From Takakia lepidozioides (Eukaryota > Streptophyta > Takakiopsida > Takakiales > Takakiaceae): DNA of 64,000 bases. Numbering within the stretch: position 1 is the first letter of the stretch; each line of letters starts with the position of its first letter. A program made the translations under genes and the position numbers. This document shows, one piece after another, positions 1 to 11,555 of the stretch. The notes beneath the pieces are model-generated. The model searched no databases. It saw only the letters and a program-made list of their open reading frames with translations, and was not told the origin of the DNA. Location: assembly GCA_030704615.1 (NCBI GenBank), contig CM060733.1:55056001-55120000 (forward strand), in the 5' to 3' direction.

Positions 1-561
1 AGCTCCGGCGATGGCGGAGCTCGGCCGAAGAAACGTGTGGATATTTCGAAATAACTAGTATCCTTGTATTTTCGTCTTAATATATATTTACATTATTTTG
101 TTTTTTTAGGGCTAGGGCTAAGCCGCCTCATTGTGTCCCTCTTTCGCGTCCAAGCTGTTTCTCTTGCCTGGTCGTTCTGCTGTGTGAGGCTCGCGCAGGA
201 ATTGTTTGCTGCTGCGCGCAGGAGCCACCATGGTACACTCAGATCCGATCTCTATGTTTTTTCGCTTTAGAAGAACTAATGGGAGCGTTGTTACCCTTTG
301 AAATCTACTCCAGGTTATCAGGGCTGTCTTGAATCGTAGGAACAGTTTTTTCAAGTGCGTCCTTCCATTCTTCGCAAGGACCCCTCACTGCTAGACCTAG
401 AATCTCTGCCAAGGATATTGTAGTGAGTTTGAAAGGTTTTGACAGTGTCAACCATTGAAGTCACCACTCCACCCTTAGTAGTCCTACTTGCTGACAAGTA
501 TAGACGTTGAAGGGCCAACCAAAATCCCTTGTCTTTACCACCATGGCGATTTGAGTTTATT

Positions 562-831
562 TCACTGTATAACTGGTCCCAATATATTTTCTTCTGAAAC
601 CTGCTTACTTGCTGTTATCTTGGCGGATCTGGTAGTACCTAGCCCACCATTTTGCTTGTTGACTTTCAAATTGCGGCAGTCTTGTCTCTCGGCTATCTTG
701 AGTCTGATCTCATTGGTCCACCAATTAATAGCTCTACCGCAGACAAGTAGTGTCCTCCCAATGATCTTGTCAGCCACAGAGGAGATAGAAACTCTCCCAA
801 GAATCCACCTCTCTTTTGACATATTATTCAA
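562..831 (-). pseudogene. possible LINE-derived fragment
   Basis: An 89-codon minus-strand frame contains INWWTNEIRLKIAERQ, which resembles the WWN-E segment found between endonuclease and reverse transcriptase in plant LINE ORF2 proteins. No start context, no catalytic motif and no neighbouring LINE sequence were seen. The assignment rests on this short motif only. The rest of 1-1085 holds no gene that I can support. Confidence 0.22.
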
Positions 832-1085
832 GGTCGAAAGTTGAAGTTCTTTGGGACAGTTTATTTAACCGTCTTCCATTAGAAATTCAGCTCATCCTCA
901 CCAAAAGGCCCAATGGTATCATCCTATCGAAGACCTTTGTCCACCCAGGCATTGAAGACACCCAATTAGACCTCACCTTTGACAATAAACTTAGCACAGT
1001 TCAGCCGGCAATTTGATTGAGAGTAGGGGTCTATGTTCAATCATCACTTATGCTTTCCATATTGACATGTGTAAGCAACTGTAGG

Positions 1086-1469
1086 ATGATGGTGGCCATG
1101 CGCGAGATTTCAGTGCGCTTTCATGCTTTGGGTTTGCGAAGATTGGTGCCATCTAGGGTGTTTAGCTCCGAGGATGTACCATCCGAGTTTGTGGACAAGA
1201 GGGTTGAGGACCTTGCTGCTAAGGTCTCAGAGATGAAGATTCAATTGGAGAAGGCTCAATTGAGGACGGAGAGGATGGCGAGGATGCTATCGTTTTATTC
1301 TACAGTCTTGACGGTTCCGCTTTGGGTGAGTGCGCCTCAACAATTGAAATGTATTGAAGTCTTTGTGTGTGTTTAATTTTGAACTCCACTTGTATTAATG
1401 TTTACGAATTGTGTTTCCAAATGCCCATAGGGTCAAGGAATCGAATTACAGCCAATCTCCGTCAGCTGA
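1086..1469 (+). CDS. possible small two-exon gene, mitochondrial-like N terminus
   Basis: Exon 1 runs from ATG 1086 to 1325 and exon 2 from 1431 to the TGA at 1467-1469. The intron 1326-1430 (105 bp) begins GTGAGT and ends in a T-rich tract followed by ATAG, in phase 0. The product would be about 92 residues. It has a basic, arginine-rich N terminus (MREISVRFHALGLRRLVPSR), then a processing-like RVFSS, then an acidic heptad-like helix (DKRVEDLAAKVSEMKIQLEK) that could form a coiled coil, and a short hydrophobic tail. I do not recognise a family; targeting to mitochondria is inferred only from N-terminal composition. Methionines at 1089 and 1098 are alternative starts. Splice sites and frame agree, but there is no homology support, so it could also be a gene fragment. 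Confidence 0.4.
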
Positions 1470-3250
1470 CTTTGGGCAATCAAGAGTTTAGGAGGACCCT
1501 TGGAGTTGCTCTCAAAGTAAGACGGTTCCTCAGGAGATCCAATCTCAAATAATAGAAGATGTCGTATGACAGTAGTTTGAAGAGGAGCTTGAGTTTTATG
1601 AAGCTCATAAAATTTTCAAGCTCCTGTCGCACGACATCCACTATTATGATGAGTCCACAGTGGTAGAGGTACACCTGGGTTGACCATTCACAATCCATCA
1701 AGCTTTCATTGTCTGCTCGAGTCTTGATCACGCAAAGATCGAATATCAGTTCTACTCCGAGAGTGGAGAGCCAACTGCGGGTCCTACTGAGTGAGTCAAC
1801 GTTTTATTTACTTCTATACATGTTTGCACAATCTTGATATGTGATTTTAATTATTTTGTAGAAGATGAAGGTCGTGGAGGGAACCTATTGTCGAAATTTG
1901 TCAGTGGATGATGTGCAAATTGGAATGAGAACCTATTGTCGAAATATGTCAGTGGATGATGTGTAAATTGGAATGAGTGGATGATGTGCAAATTGGAATG
2001 AGCGAACAGGAAACAAGAATCAAGAGCAAGAGTAGATGTTGAAGAATATTTCTAATTTTATTGCTGTTTAAGTATTGAAGTTGCAGGCACATATGGAGTA
2101 ATTGAAGGGCGTAGGTTCTGTGTCTCATTTTTGAAGGGCTCTACTATTTCCATTAACACTCTTACATTCATGTTTGTAACTTATGGATCTGCTCATGGCA
2201 AGTTTGTGAGAGGAGGGTTACAGAATCAAATGTTTTTGCATACCATGCAACAGATTTGGAGAGGAGACCCACTTGGACATGTAAGGGTTTGTTTGTGTGC
2301 GAGATTACGTTTGAAATGAGGGAGTGGATATGAATGTATGGTGAGTGCTTTTTGTCGATAATCATTTTGTTCACTATAGTGGAAAATGGTTGGGGTATAC
2401 TTTTAGATGTGCATTACAGATTAGCAATGAGAAGAATTTTTTCCTTTGCTGGAGTTTTATTACAGTATTATATATAATTTCTCAATTACTTGTATCTATT
2501 CAATGTTCAATTCTCTTTGGCAGACTACCTCATGCTGCACATTGCCAATTTGCAGACACCCAGTGGATACATGTACAACTCAATTGCTGAAGCAAACCAC
2601 AGATTAGTCCTTATTAAGGCTACATCCCAATCGGCCTACACCTACGGTCGAGCTATCTAAGGAAGACGTCTGCACCACTCAAGTCTTTCACTAAAGAACC
2701 GAAGTCAAATAATACAATTCTCAAAGTTTTAACCGTCAGGAGTCCACAGTGTGTGTGCAGCTTAGCACACTGTGCAGAGATCTATTGCAGAGAACAAAAC
2801 AGAGACTCATAACAAGCTAAAATATGATCATGCAAAATCAGTTACAAATGATTGCCTTCTACTAAAGGAGAGACGACAAAAAAGAGAGACCACAAAAAAG
2901 GAAGGTGGGGAATCAAGCAGAAAGAGAAGAGTCCAAGATCACTCATCGCCAGCGATACTGAGAATCAAAAAGCAATTATACAATTTACTGATGAAAATCT
3001 CACTGAAAGAGTTTTAGTAGAAGTGTTCTACAACCATCGTACAGTCACGGACACAAGCCATGCAATGTATCGCTCGTCTTCATTGCTTTGACTACAACAA
3101 ACGATTCTTTACTTTCCGAAGGCCTGCACACATGCACATGGACACACAAGCTATTTGCCACACAACAAGCTCTCTTTCTCTATAGAACTTATTGAAACAA
3201 GTATAGAACACGCTATTGAGCTTTTTATGGTATACCCTCTTCTAGCCATC
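1470..3250. other. no recognisable gene
   Basis: Only short shadow reading frames are present. There is a short direct repetition near 1885-2000 (copies of a GGATGATGTG(C/T)AAATTGGAATGAG-type phrase) and otherwise AT-rich noncoding sequence. I see no transposon ends or RNA genes here. Confidence 0.5.
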
Positions 3251-4111
3251 ACATGCACTCATAGTGCTTCCTTCCATGGCCATAGTGCACCTCTTAGAGC
3301 TCCTAATCCAGCCCTGCACTTGCCACTTCCATAGACATGCTCTTCCCAAGCTTGGGATTGAAACCCCAACTCAAAGCATGCTCTACAAATACACTATTCT
3401 ACCCCAAAGAGAAATCAGATGTCTACCTCCACTCATAGCTCTCCTAAACTTGAAGTTGAAGACTCCCACAAGCTGAAACCATGCTCCACGCATGCACCGC
3501 TTGCTCCCTTAACACCCAAGCTCTTCTTGAACTCATCAAACCCTACAACACTTGCAGAACAAGAGCTTCTTCACAAGCTCTCAAACTTTCCAATGGGGCT
3601 CTCCTTGAAGACCTCCTCTTGTACATAAACCACACAAGGCTTTCTTCTTGCAAACCGTGCAATACCTTGTAACTTAAGAGTTATCTATCAAGCTCTCTTC
3701 CACACACAAGTGTTAACTATGCCAACACCTTGCACTCATAGATGTAAGCAGGTCTTCTTCTAGTGATACGGAAATGTTGAAAAGAGGAGAAACCACTCTA
3801 TCACGTTATATAAGTCAAGCCAATGGCACCTTTGCTAAATGACTCCACCATACAGACCTCACCCACTCTCCATCTCAAGTACTAGAGCTATGGCGGCGAG
3901 AGAGGCCTCGGGAGTCTCGACTAGAAGAAGACGAGCCTGCCTACGTCTCACGTGGAGATAACCTCCCCACGTCCCAAGTGAGATTCGCCACCTCACTTGG
4001 CACATGGAACCAAATGAAGTCCCAATGCCAACAAATTACAAATATAAATGTATAATGTCCTAATTAGCTAGAAATAACTATTTCTAATTAATCACAAACA
4101 AAACCATGACA
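3250..4111 (-). repeat. LTR-like dispersed repeat, copy 1
   Basis: Two parts are recognisable. The 3742-4111 part matches 11120-11555 in the same orientation (shared phrases CTCTATCAC, TAAGTCAAGCCAA, CACCTTTGCTAAA, CCAAATGAAGTCCCAA). Its right edge reads TGTCATGG on the minus strand, a plausible LTR 5' terminus. The 3270-3530 part matches the reverse complement of about 9840-10270. The element name is unknown. On the minus strand the LTR-like edge lies just downstream of the RT remnant at 4112-4586, as a 3' LTR would after an internal deletion. Confidence 0.5.
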
Positions 4112-4586
4112 CCTTGGTTAGAGGGTGGGCAAACTTGGCAAAGTCCTAATGAAGCGTCTATAATAAGAAGCCAGACCTAGGAAGGATTTGATACAATGTT
4201 TATCTTTAGGAATAGGAAAGCCCCAAACAGACTCAAGCTTGGCAGGATTAGGAAGCAAACCATCCTTGGAGAGGATATGACCAAGAAAGTGTAGCTCAGG
4301 CATGAATAATTCACACTTCTTTGGCTTCACTTTGAGGCCTGCAGTACGCAATTTGCTAAACACACGCTGCAGGTCAGTCAAGTGGGTATCAAAACTGGTT
4401 GAACACACATTGATATCATCAACATAAATTAAGGCACATTCCCAGCAAAGATTTCCCAAGACAATGTCCATGAGGCGTTGGAAGGTGGTGGTGACATTGC
4501 ATAAACCAAAGGGCATGGTTTGTATTGGTAATTGCCCATGCGACACACCAACGGGGTCTTTTCCTTGGCTGCTTCAGTGAGAGGAA
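4112..4586 (-). pseudogene. Ty3/gypsy reverse transcriptase remnant
   Basis: The minus strand encodes MPFGLCNVTTTFQRLMD, the catalytic-block motif YVDDINV, HFLGHILSKDG and SFLGLASYYRRFI, in the order of the RT palm, thumb and connection of Ty3/gypsy elements. The frame breaks just upstream of MPFGL (the preceding residues MGNYQYK are in another frame) and again after YYRRFI, and no RNase H follows. It differs in sequence from the RTs at 9.2 kb, 16 kb and 50 kb, so it is a separate family. Its right end is cut by the insertion of the element A LTR at 4587. It is a dead fragment. Confidence 0.8.
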
Positions 4587-5623
4587 TGTCGCGGGGCTTT
4601 TACTCACCCATCCCTTTGCTATCCGAGGCGGAAACTCCAAGATAGAAGAGTTGGAAATCTCTAAGTACTCAGCCCGCTCAGAACAATCAGTCATGACCTA
4701 CAGCTAGTGTATCATGGGGGTGTTTCATATTTGTTTTCCTTTCCGCATTCATGTTAGCTAGCTACCTTACTATTGATAATTGAGTATCAGTTTGCTCATC
4801 AATTCATCCATTCATTCCACAGCTTCACTCAGATCTCTCTACACAGTGTGATTGTATCGTATCAGTATCAGATTATGATTTATCAAGTATCAGGCCGAAG
4901 CCATTGTGTCTCTAATCTCCTCTACAATATCACTACAGCTTTGCATATAACAAGCATTTACTAATCATCTCTCCTCCTTCCCCGTGCTCTCCATGCTTGC
5001 TTTTGTTCTTGCTCTCCGCCCAATCCCCTCTCCTCCATGACCAAAAATTCTCCCCCTCGAGTCCTTCCAAGATTGATCCCCCTCGAGTGCTTCCAAGATT
5101 GATCCCCCCTTCTCCGTCCTTGCTTCTCCCTTTATCTTCCTACCCGTGGCTCTAACCGTTTTCCTCACTAACCGTCGTCCGTGAACTAACATGTTCCATT
5201 TGCAGGTGTTGTTCCCCACAGTCGTTCCCTGTCCTGCTCTCCGTTCCTTATGGTCGTGACAGCTGTGTCAAGCTGTGACTGGCTGTGACTGGCTGTGCGA
5301 CTGTGTTTGGCTGTGTCGGGCTGTGACTGGCTGTGTGGCTGTGTCGACTATGACGGGCTGTGTTGGTTGTGATGGCTGTGTCGGCTATGACGACTATGAC
5401 GGCTGTGATGGCTGTGTCGGCTGTGACGACTGTGACGGGCTGTGTTGGCTGTGTCGGCTGTGACGACTGTGACGGGCTGTGTTGGCTGTGATGGACTGTG
5501 TAACCCCCTTTTACAGTGTGCTGCTGTCACCCCTAAGGCTCCTGTTGATCTCAATCTGTGCAAAAATTAAGGGTACCCTACAGATCCCGTAAAAATGTCT
5601 AAGTCCCTGGCAGTCCTCTAACA
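4587..5623 (-). repeat. element A 3' LTR
   Basis: It starts TGTCGCGG and ends CTCTAACA on the plus strand, giving TG...CA termini on either strand. It is flanked at 5624-5640 by a pyrimidine tract that is the polypurine tract on the coding strand. Related LTRs lie at 32275-33280, 34644-35675 and 43016-43994. All contain the same internal GGCTGTGAC-type minisatellite (here 5259-5505). Confidence 0.85.
5259..5505 (+). repeat. GGCTGTGAC-type minisatellite in LTR A
   Basis: Imperfect repeats of GCTGTGACTG, GCTGTGTCGG and GCTGTGACGA. The same array type occurs at 10316-10870, 32926-33165, about 35323-35530, 43623-43900 and 48247-48530. Confidence 0.9.
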
Positions 5624-5659
5624 TTACCCCTTCCCCTCTCAAAAACCCGTGTCCTCACG

Positions 5660-7190
5660 GTTTTACTGTTTGGGATTAGCAAACCTTTGTGAGTGAGCAC
5701 CCTTCTGACGTTGAGAGTCTCGTGAAGGACTTTGTGTGCGAGCCCGAGGTCTGCCACTGGTTGACGGAGATGATTGAACACTACCTGGATATGTAAGGCC
5801 CTCTGGAGGCTGATATCGAGGTAATCTTTCAGGCATATGAGACCCCCGTCGCTTCTTTTCTTCCATCTGAATTGCATAGTCTTCTCCCATGTCAAAAGAA
5901 TCCCTCGAAGAAACAGTTGTATCAGAATCCTCATCGCCTCTCAGGTGTTTTGGTTGTCGAACTTTTGGTGGAATCCTCTGGGGCATACAATGTTGTCATA
6001 CCATGTCTGGAAGTTTATATTTAAAACTTGGTACAAACGCTGAACTGCAAAATTGGTGAAGACACTGAGCTCCTTGTCTGTCCAGGTGAGTGGGGTACCA
6101 ATGACTTGTGACTTGTTCAAGTATTTCCATGCCACATGTGCCTTAGAGAAAATATCATCAATGCCGAATTTCTGTGTTGACAAATTGTTCCAGGCTGCCT
6201 GAAACCATGAACGAATTTGAGAATCGTTTTGCATCATAACTTTTGGCTCATATAGGTACATATGAGGTGGCACTGAAGGTAAGACCCAATGATCCCCACT
6301 GGAATAACTCAGAAAGCGCGCTTGCATCTTTTGCTGCTCAATGTGATAACGTACTAGAAAACAAGCATCGTAGTATAATCCACATCCCATGACAATACTC
6401 GCTACCTCCTTGGTCTTGGTATAAATGAATCCATGTACAACTTGGAAGGCAATTAATTCCCTCAACATTGTACCTGCCTCATGTCAGTATTGTGCAAAGT
6501 GATGATCTTCAATTGGTCGATTGTTCGGAAGAACTTTAGTCCTAGTTGCAAATGGCAGCCAAATACGCATGATTTGGTAGTAATGTGCGAATGACTGCGG
6601 AGGACTAAATTCTTTCCAAGCCAAATCCAACATGATGGGAATTTGGTTGAAGGGAAGAATCATAGCCCTACTGTACTCCCTTGCAGCTGGAGTTTTAGGT
6701 GGGTTAAAAGCAGCATTGCCCCATACCTCATACTGTGGTGGCTGTGGTGTAGTTGTAGTAACAACAGGGTCAGCTATTGGCACAGTGACTTGTTGTGATG
6801 TTGGTGGCACTGGCTCTTGTACCATTGGCATCTCCTGCACCTCCTGTGAAGAAGACTGAAAAGCTAAAGTTCTCGCTTTTAAATAAGAAGCCATTAGCTG
6901 TTCATCAGGTACACAGACTCTCTTGTCGATATTTGAAGTGAGGTCCTCCACTTGAGTCTGCAGGCCGTCTATATCCTCCTGTAACTCTGCTATCCTACTA
7001 TAGACATTGTCTATAGTAGTTGTGGCAATGTTCTGCACTTGCAGCCTGAGCTCATTCATCTCGCTTTGGGTGAGCTTTCGTGGTGCTTTGCCCTCCACTG
7101 GCCCTTGTGCTAACCAGACCTGCATAAGGTGGTTATCCACCAAGTTGCTTGTGGTTCCTCTGAGAGTGTGCTCCTCTCTTTGTTTGTACA
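5660..7190 (-). pseudogene. ORF3b of element A (extra ORF downstream of integrase), broken
   Basis: This is homologous, nearly end to end, to 44008-45560 of element C. It begins at the deletion junction (residues REEHTLRGTTSNLVDN), runs through a helical region (RIAELQEDIDGLQTQVEDL) and a proline/threonine-rich linker, and enters a conserved C-terminal domain with PPQSFAHYYQIMRIWLP and SGDHWVLPSVPPHMYLY. A TGA at about 6484 replaces a tryptophan codon found in copy C, and a frameshift near 5985 moves the basic C terminus (RRGSHMPERLPRYQPPEG) to another frame. The function is unknown; the position corresponds to that of env-like or additional ORFs in Athila/Tat elements. It is an inactive copy. 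Confidence 0.75.
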
Positions 7191-9233
7191 CAAAGTTTTT
7201 AACTTGCCTTCATCAAACTGTTTCTTCCTCTTTATCTGAATTCTGGTCATATTATCAGCTGCATCAGCACGTACTTCTTCCACATGGTATAATTCATGTT
7301 TCCTGACCTTAATGGAATCTTGCAATTCCATTCTCTTTCCCCACTCCGTTCTCATGGTAGGTAACAGGAATTCCACTGGAAGTAAGGCTTCCATACCATA
7401 AACTAATTGGAATGGTGTATACTTAGTGGTGACTTTATATGAAGTCCTGTATGACCACAAAGCTGTCAACAGCTTTGTATCCAATCCGTTCTGTTTGCAT
7501 TGACTATCTTAGCCAAGATAGTACATAATATTTTGTTGGTAGCCTCTGCCTGTCCACTACCCTGTGGGTAATATGTTGTACTCTTCCTATGCACAATCAT
7601 GAATTCTTTAGTCAATAATTCAATGGTCTCATTAATGAAGTGACTTCCCTGATCACTGATAAATTCTAAGGGACAGCCAAATCGTGTAAGTATGTTCTCA
7701 TATAGAAACCTTGCTGTGGACTTGGCTGTGTTGTCCCTCAAAGCTTTAGCTTCCACCCATTTTGTAGTATAATCAGTGGCTGTAATTATGTACCAGTTCC
7801 GTGTATTCTTGGCTGGTGGGTTAATTGGTCCAACAAAGTCTAGTTCCCATTTCTGAAATGGTTCCGTAGGCATTGTAGGATGCAAGGCCATCCTTCCAGA
7901 TCTCTGCAAAGGTCCTAGCCTCTGACATTCATCACAACTCTGACAATACTCGTGTACATCTTTGAACAAAGTAGGCCACCAGTAACCTGCGAGTAGTAGC
8001 TTCCTACTGGTAGTCTCTTCTCCAAAATGACCTCCAGCCACTCCTTTATGAACTTCCTCCAAAACTTTATTTACTTCATGGTGGTACAAACATTGTTTTA
8101 GTACTCCATCAGGTCCTAGCTTATACATTCTGCTTCCTACCATAGTATAAGGTAAAGCTTTGATAGCGATTCTCTTCCTCTGCTCCTTACCATAACTAGG
8201 TGGGCATTGACCATGAGTAAGGTAGTATCTGATTGGCCACTGCCAATCTAACCATTCATCTGCACTTCCTTGCACCTCCATTACAAATAAACTCGCATCA
8301 GGTAACTGATCGTCCACTCCTGTGGCAGCCTCTCTTGTTGTTAGTCGTGACAAATGATCTGCCACAAGATGCAAACGGCCAGGCTTGTAAATAACTTCGA
8401 ACTCAAACTCATGCAAGATTATCAACCACCTCGCTATCCTTCCACTTATCAAAGGTTTGTTCACCAGATATATCAGAGCCTGGTGATCCACATAAAACAT
8501 AAACTTTCTTCCCAATAGATAATGCCTGAATTTCTTGACTGCATAAATCATTGCCAGTGCTTCTCTTTCAGTTGTGCTATAGTTCCTTTCAGCACTGTTC
8601 ATCAACCTGCTAGCATAGTACACAAGTGAATCTATATTTCCTGTAACATTTTGGGCTAACACCGCTCCCAACGCTTCTCCTGATGCATCGCAGTGAACGT
8701 GAAATACTACATGCCAGTGAGGGTTAATCAGCACAGGTGTAGTTGTTACTGACAGTGTAAGTTCCTCGAACGCCTGTTGACATTCAGCTGTCCAGGCAAA
8801 CACTGCATCTTTCTTCAGTAGCTTGCTCAATGGTGCTGCTATTTGTGCATACCTTTTGACAAATCTTCTGTAATAACTGGTTTGCCCAAGGAATGTACAC
8901 TTCTCTGGATTCAGGCCCAGACCTCTCATCCTGCATCTGGCCAAGCATAACTCCAATTTATGCAAGTGTTCATTCTTAGAGCTGTACACACTGAAATCAT
9001 CCAAGAACACCTGCATGAAATCATCCAGATACTCATGAAAAGATTCACTTATAACTCTCTGAAAGGTCGCTGGTGCATTACAAAGTCCAAAGGGCATGAC
9101 TTTGTATGCATAAGCACCCCAGTCTGTGATGAAAGCTGTTTTTCCTTGGTCTCCTTCTACCACTTGTACTTGATTATAACCACTGAACCCATCCATGAAT
9201 GAGTACATCTCATGGCCTGCTACAGTGTCCAAA
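7191..9233 (-). pseudogene. RT-RNase H-integrase of element A, 5'-truncated and frameshifted
   Basis: The frame opens in the middle of RT (TVAGHEMYSFMDGFSGYN). It carries MPFGLCNAPATFQRV, the catalytic-block VFLDDFSVYS, the connection SYYRRFVKRYAQIAAPL, RNase H residues in HVHCDASGEALGAVLAQ and TEREALAMIYA, the integrase zinc finger (GGHFGEETTSRK then CQSCDECQR) and the core (LDFVGPI, FISDQGSHF, YYPQGSGQAEATNK). Compared with copy C there is a one-base deletion near 7484, which shifts the frame in the middle of the integrase core. The integrase tail stops at 7190, where it is fused to ORF3b by deletion. The linker sequence and C2-type DECQR finger are of Athila/Tat type, without a chromodomain. 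Confidence 0.88.
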
Positions 9234-9410
9234 CATCTTTCTCGAGTTGAGCCTCACCGCGCCTAGCTATGGCGCCGTAGTGTGGATTCCCCATGGCGTG
9301 GGGTGCACTTGGCTTGACTTGTATTTGAGTGATGAGTTTATATATGCATGAGTTATGCTTCAGCTTTGTGAGCTCGCATGAGCTTGTATTTGTATTCCTC
9401 TTCTTTATCA
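9234..9410 (+). repeat. 5' LTR remnant of the methyltransferase element
   Basis: 177 bp that match the last part of the 3' LTR (19117-19293) almost base for base, including GCGCCTAGCTATGGCGCCGT and the end TTCTTTATC. The first ~340 bp of the LTR are missing. The segment is bounded by a perfect 14-bp inverted repeat: CATCTTTCTCGAGT at 9234-9247 and ACTCGAGAAAGATG at 9410-9423. Confidence 0.8.
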
Positions 9411-10315
9411 CTCGAGAAAGATGAGCTCGTATCTGTGAGTGCCAGATATGAGTTAGTTGTAGCACTTGTGGTTTTTGCTTGAGAATGAGAGAAACCAGGT
9501 TGTTATGCAAGGAGCACCGTGGAGCTCTTGGTTGTTAGAAGCGGAGGCGATGTGGATTCGAGGTGGTAGACCTTGGCATTCGATCTTCAGCTTCAGAGAT
9601 GAAAGCACCATGCTGCAGGTAATTCCAGAGCACCTTGATGGTTTCAGATTGTGTACATGCATGAGCAAGCACGATTGGGAAGAGGACCAGTCAAGAGCAG
9701 GTTATAGTGGCTTTGGTGGCAAAGCTGAGAACTGGACTTGGGAATGCGAGCTTTCATTGTGTGAAGGATTGCAAGACCAAGCGAAAGGGCTGATTTGGCT
9801 TGGGGCAAATCAGTGCACTTTGTGGAGTATGTTGAGAGTGGGTTTCAATCTCGAGCTTCAGCATTGAGAGGGCTCTTGTCATGGCAAGAGCAGGGCTGGA
9901 ACAGGAGCTAAGAGGTGCGGCAAGGCCATGGAATGTGCACCTAGGGTTTCAGAGCTTGGAAGAAGAGCTCTTGCACCACAAGAGGAGTGTCTTGTGGCTG
10001 GAAATGTAAGCCTTAGGGTTTCAGGAGCTTGGCAAAGGTTGTGGAGTGCTTAGTCTTGTCTTAGAGAGCATCAATGAGCCAAGGAGCCAAGATAGGGGCT
10101 GATACCTCTTGTGTGAAGAGGTTGCATGCGTGGAGCATGTATTCAGCTCATTGAAGCTTCCATCTTCAAGCTTGGAGGGCAAGCAAGGGAGAGGGAAGGG
10201 GCTGGTTTCCCTGTAGAGCATGTGTGGAGCATGCTTTCAGCCTGTTGAAGGCTTGTACTTTCAGGTTTGGGAGTGCAAGAAAGGAAGGAAGGGGCTGGTT
10301 TCCCTGTAGGGCATG

Positions 10316-10870
10316 TGTGGAGCTGTGGCCTGTGGGGATGTGACGGGCTATGAGGGGCTGTGACAGGCTGTGTGGAGCTGTGGCCTGTGGGGCTGTGACG
10401 GGCTGTGACGGGCTGTGACACGCTGTGATGGGCTGTGAGGGGTTGTGACAGGCTGTGGCGGGCTGTGCCCTGTGCCCTGTGGGGCTGTGACGGGCTGTGA
10501 GGGGCTGTGGCCTTTGGGGCTGTGACCCCTGTGACCTGTGTAGGGCTGTGACAGGCTGTGCCATGTGGCCTGTGGGGCTGTGAGGGGCTGTGAGGGGCTG
10601 TGACAGGCTGTGGCCTTTGGGGCTGTGACCCTGTGACCTTTGTAGGGTTGTGACAGGCTGTGCCTGTGGCCTTTGGGGTTGTGATGGGCTGTGACATGTG
10701 GCCTTTGGGGCCGTGACTTGTGTAGGGATGTGACAGGCTGTGGCCTTGTGTAGGGATGTGACAGGCTGTGGCCTTGTGGGGCTGTGACGGCTGTGACCAG
10801 TGAGTTGTGTGGGCCTGTGCTGGTCTGTGGTGGCCTGTGTTGACCTGTGGACGGCCTGTGCTGACTCGTG
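10316..10870 (+). repeat. GGCTGTGAC-type minisatellite, 555 bp
   Basis: Long imperfect array of GGCTGTGACGGGCTGTGAGG-like units with interspersed GCCTGTGGGGCTGTGAC and GCCTTTGGGGCTGTGACC higher-order variants. It is the longest array in the window and lies outside any LTR. Confidence 0.9.
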
Positions 10871-11119
10871 GAGGCACAGGACTGTCTAAGGACTGGCATG
10901 TGGTCTTGAAGGCCAAATTTTGAAGCTCGTGGAGGGCGGTTTGAGGAGTATCTTCATGATATTTCCATGGTCATGCAAGTGAGGGAAGAGAGGAGAGGAA
11001 CAGTGTTGGGATGAGGGCATGTTGGGGTTAGGCATTGCTTTAGCTTCTTGTCGTGCACCTAAGCATCGTGCCACAACATACATCGTTGTCCACCACACAA
11101 TCTAAGCACACAATCCTAG

Positions 11120-11555
11120 AAAGTTATACCACAATGGATAAGAGATGAGAAATGAGAGAAGTAGAAGACAATGAAAGCTCTCAAAGCATGAAGCAATCAC
11201 ATGAAGAACAAGCCCTAGTCCTTCCAAGTGAAATCCACTCTATCACATAAACTAAGTCAAGCCAAGGGCACCTTTGCTAAAGAAATCCACCCTACAAAGC
11301 CCTCAACACACTCCCTCTCAATACCTAGAGCTATGGAGGTGAGAGAAGCTCATGGAGGCTCAACTACAAGAAGATGAGCTCCTCAACACTCACAAGGGGA
11401 AAACCTATCTCCATGTCTCAAGTGAGGCTCGACACCTCACTTGGCATGTGAGACCAAATGAAGTCCCAACACACAAAATATAAATATAAATATCTAAAAT
11501 GTCCTAGTTAACTAGAAGTAGGTAATTCTAGATAACCATGACTAAAACCATGACA
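11120..11555 (-). repeat. LTR-like dispersed repeat, copy 2
   Basis: Matches 3742-4111 in the same orientation. Its right edge reads TGTCATGG on the minus strand and is flanked by a GAGGAAGATAA purine tract on that strand, as expected at the start of a 3' LTR. No coding body of its own element is attached. Confidence 0.5.

Larger units (their letters stand above)
4587..9233 (-). mobile_element. element A: truncated Athila/Tat-like Ty3/gypsy retrotransposon
   Basis: In minus-strand order: RT-RNase H-integrase (9233 to about 7195), then directly ORF3b (7190 to 5660), a purine-rich tract (reverse complement of 5624-5640) and a 3' LTR (5623-4587). Compared with element C, about 3.3 kb between integrase and ORF3b, including all of ORF3a, has been deleted at about 7190. 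Everything upstream of the middle of RT is missing at 9233/9234, where the methyltransferase element begins in the opposite orientation. Confidence 0.8.

Noticed and set aside
5259-5505. CRISPR-like array
   Set aside because: Units of about 9-20 bp follow each other without unique spacers, in a plant LTR; it is a minisatellite.
10143-10916. Long minus-strand frame of 257 codons rich in His, Ser, Gln and Pro
   Set aside because: It is produced entirely by the GGCTGTGAC minisatellite, which is open in several frames at once; there is no independent coding signal.
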